Position numbers and translations under genes: made by a program. From contig DPSB01000470.1 of the NCBI GenBank assembly GCA_003537495.1, positions 1 through 7,409 on the forward strand: DNA of 7,409 nt, written 5' to 3'. This DNA is from Cytophagales bacterium (GTDB taxonomy: Bacteria > Bacteroidota > Bacteroidia > Cytophagales > Cyclobacteriaceae). The notes below the pieces were generated by a model. It was not told the DNA's origin and did no database searches. It saw only the letters and a list, made by a program, of their open reading frames with translations. Of the stretch, positions 6,055 to 7,409 are shown piece after piece (position 1 is the first letter of the stretch; each line of letters opens with the position of its first letter).

Positions 6055-6675
6055 TTGATTTTACAGGTTTTTGTTATTGGTCTTGTAGCCAGCTTTATCG
6101 GATCTATTCCGCCCGGCACACTTAATATTATGGTGCTGCAAATGGGCCTCGAAAACAAATTGCGTATTGCGTTGCGATTTATTCTTGCCGTTGCAATTAT
6201 TGAATATCCCTACGCCTGGATTGCAGTGGAGTTTGAACACCTGATAACTTCCTCGCCTATTGTACAACAGAATTTTAAACTTCTGGCGGCAGTGGTTATG
6301 CTGGCACTCGGCATTTTAGGATTGTGGTCGGTACGAAAACCTTCGCCATTAACTGTAAAACTTCAGGAAAGTGGTTTCAGAAAAGGATTGGTGTTAAGTA
6401 TTCTCAACCCGCAAGCTATACCGTGGTGGATTGGCATGACTGCCTACCTGAAATCGCAAGGCTGGATTGTGCTGGACACCGGTTGGCGACTGCATAGTTA
6501 TGTATTGGGAACTTCGATTGGTGTGTTGCTCTTATTATTACTACTGGCATTTATGGCGCAAAAGCTTGCATCCATCATAAAGCATAACCGCGTGGTAGCA
6601 CTTTTGCCGAGTATAATTCTACTGATATTGGGATTAATTGCCTTAATCTCTTACCTCACCACTGAACTATCGTAG
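6055..6675 (+). CDS. LysE-family exporter
   Basis: A 206-residue inner-membrane protein with about six hydrophobic segments, the normal size for LysE/RhtB translocators, which export amino acids and related small solutes. The N-terminal SIPPGTLN (17-24) matches the family's conserved PGP-type motif, and LNPQAIPWWIGM (117-128) matches the second conserved loop. The start is TTG at 6055: an in-frame TAG ends at 6051, and the next Met (residue 26) lies inside the first membrane segment beyond SIPPGTLN, so a later start would destroy the domain. No clear ribosome site is seen. It is divergent from the tauE-family gene and shares a spacer with paired operators, suggesting control with the sulfur genes. 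The substrate is unknown; cysteine or a sulfur-containing solute would fit but is only a guess from context. Confidence 0.88.
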   Translation: MILQVFVIGLVASFIGSIPPGTLNIMVLQMGLENKLRIALRFILAVAIIEYPYAWIAVEFEHLITSSPIVQQNFKLLAAVVMLALGILGLWSVRKPSPLTVKLQESGFRKGLVLSILNPQAIPWWIGMTAYLKSQGWIVLDTGWRLHSYVLGTSIGVLLLLLLLAFMAQKLASIIKHNRVVALLPSIILLILGLIALISYLTTELS

Positions 6676-6717
6676 AAAAAAATTTAGAGTTAAGCCTCAG
6701 GCCTTTTGTAGAAATTA

Positions 6718-7409
6718 TCAATTGGTGTTTATGTAAACTTTTGCTGTTTTACAGTTTGATCCTTTACAGACCTGATACGTGATACTATCCGTTTTACCTA
6801 TAAGTGCAGTTGTTGGTTTATAGATAATTGAAGACATGCTATACCCGGTTGCTTCGCCATAATGCGGCAACCCAATAAGACTGCTTGAGTAGGCAGACCT
6901 ATTACCCGGTAAATAATCATTTGCAAAAACCGACAGGTAATGGTTGATTCCTAACGAATCGCGGCTAATCATGTAAGTATCATTAAAAGGAACAAAGTTA
7001 GGATCGACCGGCTCTTCTGGTTGAATGAGTACACGTACTTTTCCGTATGAACATCGGGAAGTATCTGTTGCTGCTGCTAGTTTGTAAATGAAACTATCAA
7101 CACCTACGTATCCGGCTTTTGGAAAATACTTAATCTTATTATCCATTAATTGCGCAATACCATGAATCGGGAGGGCCTCAAGAGAATAGTTAATGTGAAG
7201 TACAGCCTGAATTGAATCACATATAAGATCATTCTCCAGCACATCAAGGATAAGATTTTCGCCATCATAACTGCGTGCATAATCTGATCTGGCATAAAGC
7301 CCACAGGGCAGCACGGAAGGGTCTTCAGAAATTGTAATCACTACTGTATCTTCTGCCAATAATTTATTACTCTGGTTATAAACAGCAAACCGAAAAAAAT
7401 CCTGGCCGT
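6718..7409 (-). CDS. C-terminal part of a tandem Ig/cadherin-like repeat protein, 5' end outside window
   Basis: The reading frame is open to the right edge, so the start lies outside; a TTG at 7359 is only an internal Leu codon. About 229 residues are visible: the end of one repeat (GQDFFRFAVY then DTVVITIS), a complete second repeat (LDVLENDL ... HGIAQ ... IKYFPKAGYVGVDSFIYKL ... GKVRVLI), and a third (LSVFANDYL ... HYGEATG ... IIYKPTTALIGKTDSITYQV ... AKVYI). The pattern of an ND turn, a Gly-rich GY/IG-x-DS segment and a Y-x-V strand is that of cadherin-like or Big_9-type repeats in secreted bacterial surface proteins. The protein ends right after the third repeat in VYINTN, with no type IX secretion sorting domain. 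Binding or adhesion is possible; no catalytic site is seen. It converges on the LysE gene, 42 bp away, and shows no link to sulfur metabolism. Confidence 0.75.
   Translation of the reverse strand, partial: GQDFFRFAVYNQSNKLLAEDTVVITISEDPSVLPCGLYARSDYARSYDGENLILDVLENDLICDSIQAVLHINYSLEALPIHGIAQLMDNKIKYFPKAGYVGVDSFIYKLAAATDTSRCSYGKVRVLIQPEEPVDPNFVPFNDTYMISRDSLGINHYLSVFANDYLPGNRSAYSSSLIGLPHYGEATGYSMSSIIYKPTTALIGKTDSITYQVCKGSNCKTAKVYINTN

Noticed and set aside
6692..6707. Possible terminator hairpin between the two convergent genes (AAGCC, TCA, GGCCTT then TTTT).
   Set aside because: The stem is only about five pairs with a bulged C and the U run is short, so it is too weak to report as a terminator.
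7357..7359. TTG as the start codon of the right-hand repeat protein.
   Set aside because: The frame stays open to the window edge and the residues before it continue a repeat (DFFRFAVY), so this is an internal Leu codon.

Overview
The window looks like Bacteroidota DNA, most plausibly a Cytophagales-type organism. The AT-rich spacers carry exact matches to the Bacteroidota -7 promoter element TAnnTTTG, recognisable Shine-Dalgarno sites are largely absent, and the window holds an outer-membrane porin of the group's usual style and a secreted protein built of tandem Ig/cadherin-like repeats. The lineage is an inference; no rRNA or marker gene is present.

Layout. From about 5906 down to position 1 there is one minus-strand sulfur gene cluster, in transcription order: a TauE/SafE anion exporter (5906-5112), two half-size YeeE/YedE thiosulfate-transporter proteins (5010-4444 and 4424-3912), a membrane-anchored dihaem TsdA-type thiosulfate dehydrogenase (3867-2833), an outer-membrane porin whose start codon overlaps the tsdA stop (2833-1409), a rhodanese lipoprotein (1362-976) and a Tat-exported SoxB-like metallophosphatase that runs off the left edge (949 to before 1). 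Divergent from tauE is a LysE-family exporter (6055-6675, plus). Convergent to that is the C-terminal part of a large repeat protein (minus, 6718 to beyond 7409), which seems unrelated to sulfur.

How the genes may work together (inference). Thiosulfate enters the periplasm, possibly through the porin. TsdA couples two thiosulfates to tetrathionate, while the YeeE pair imports thiosulfate for assimilation. The rhodanese handles sulfane sulfur at the membrane, SoxB would release sulfate from a carrier-bound sulfonate, and TauE would expel sulfite or a related anion.

Most notable observation. Three 16-bp Crp/Fnr-like sites of the form TGTRA-N6-TTACK lie upstream of tauE, the first YeeE half and the divergent LysE gene. 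In each case the site centre is 33 or 34 bp upstream of the centre of an exact TAnnTTTG element, and none of the three promoters has a good -33 box. This is the geometry expected of class II activation and predicts one regulon that includes the LysE gene.
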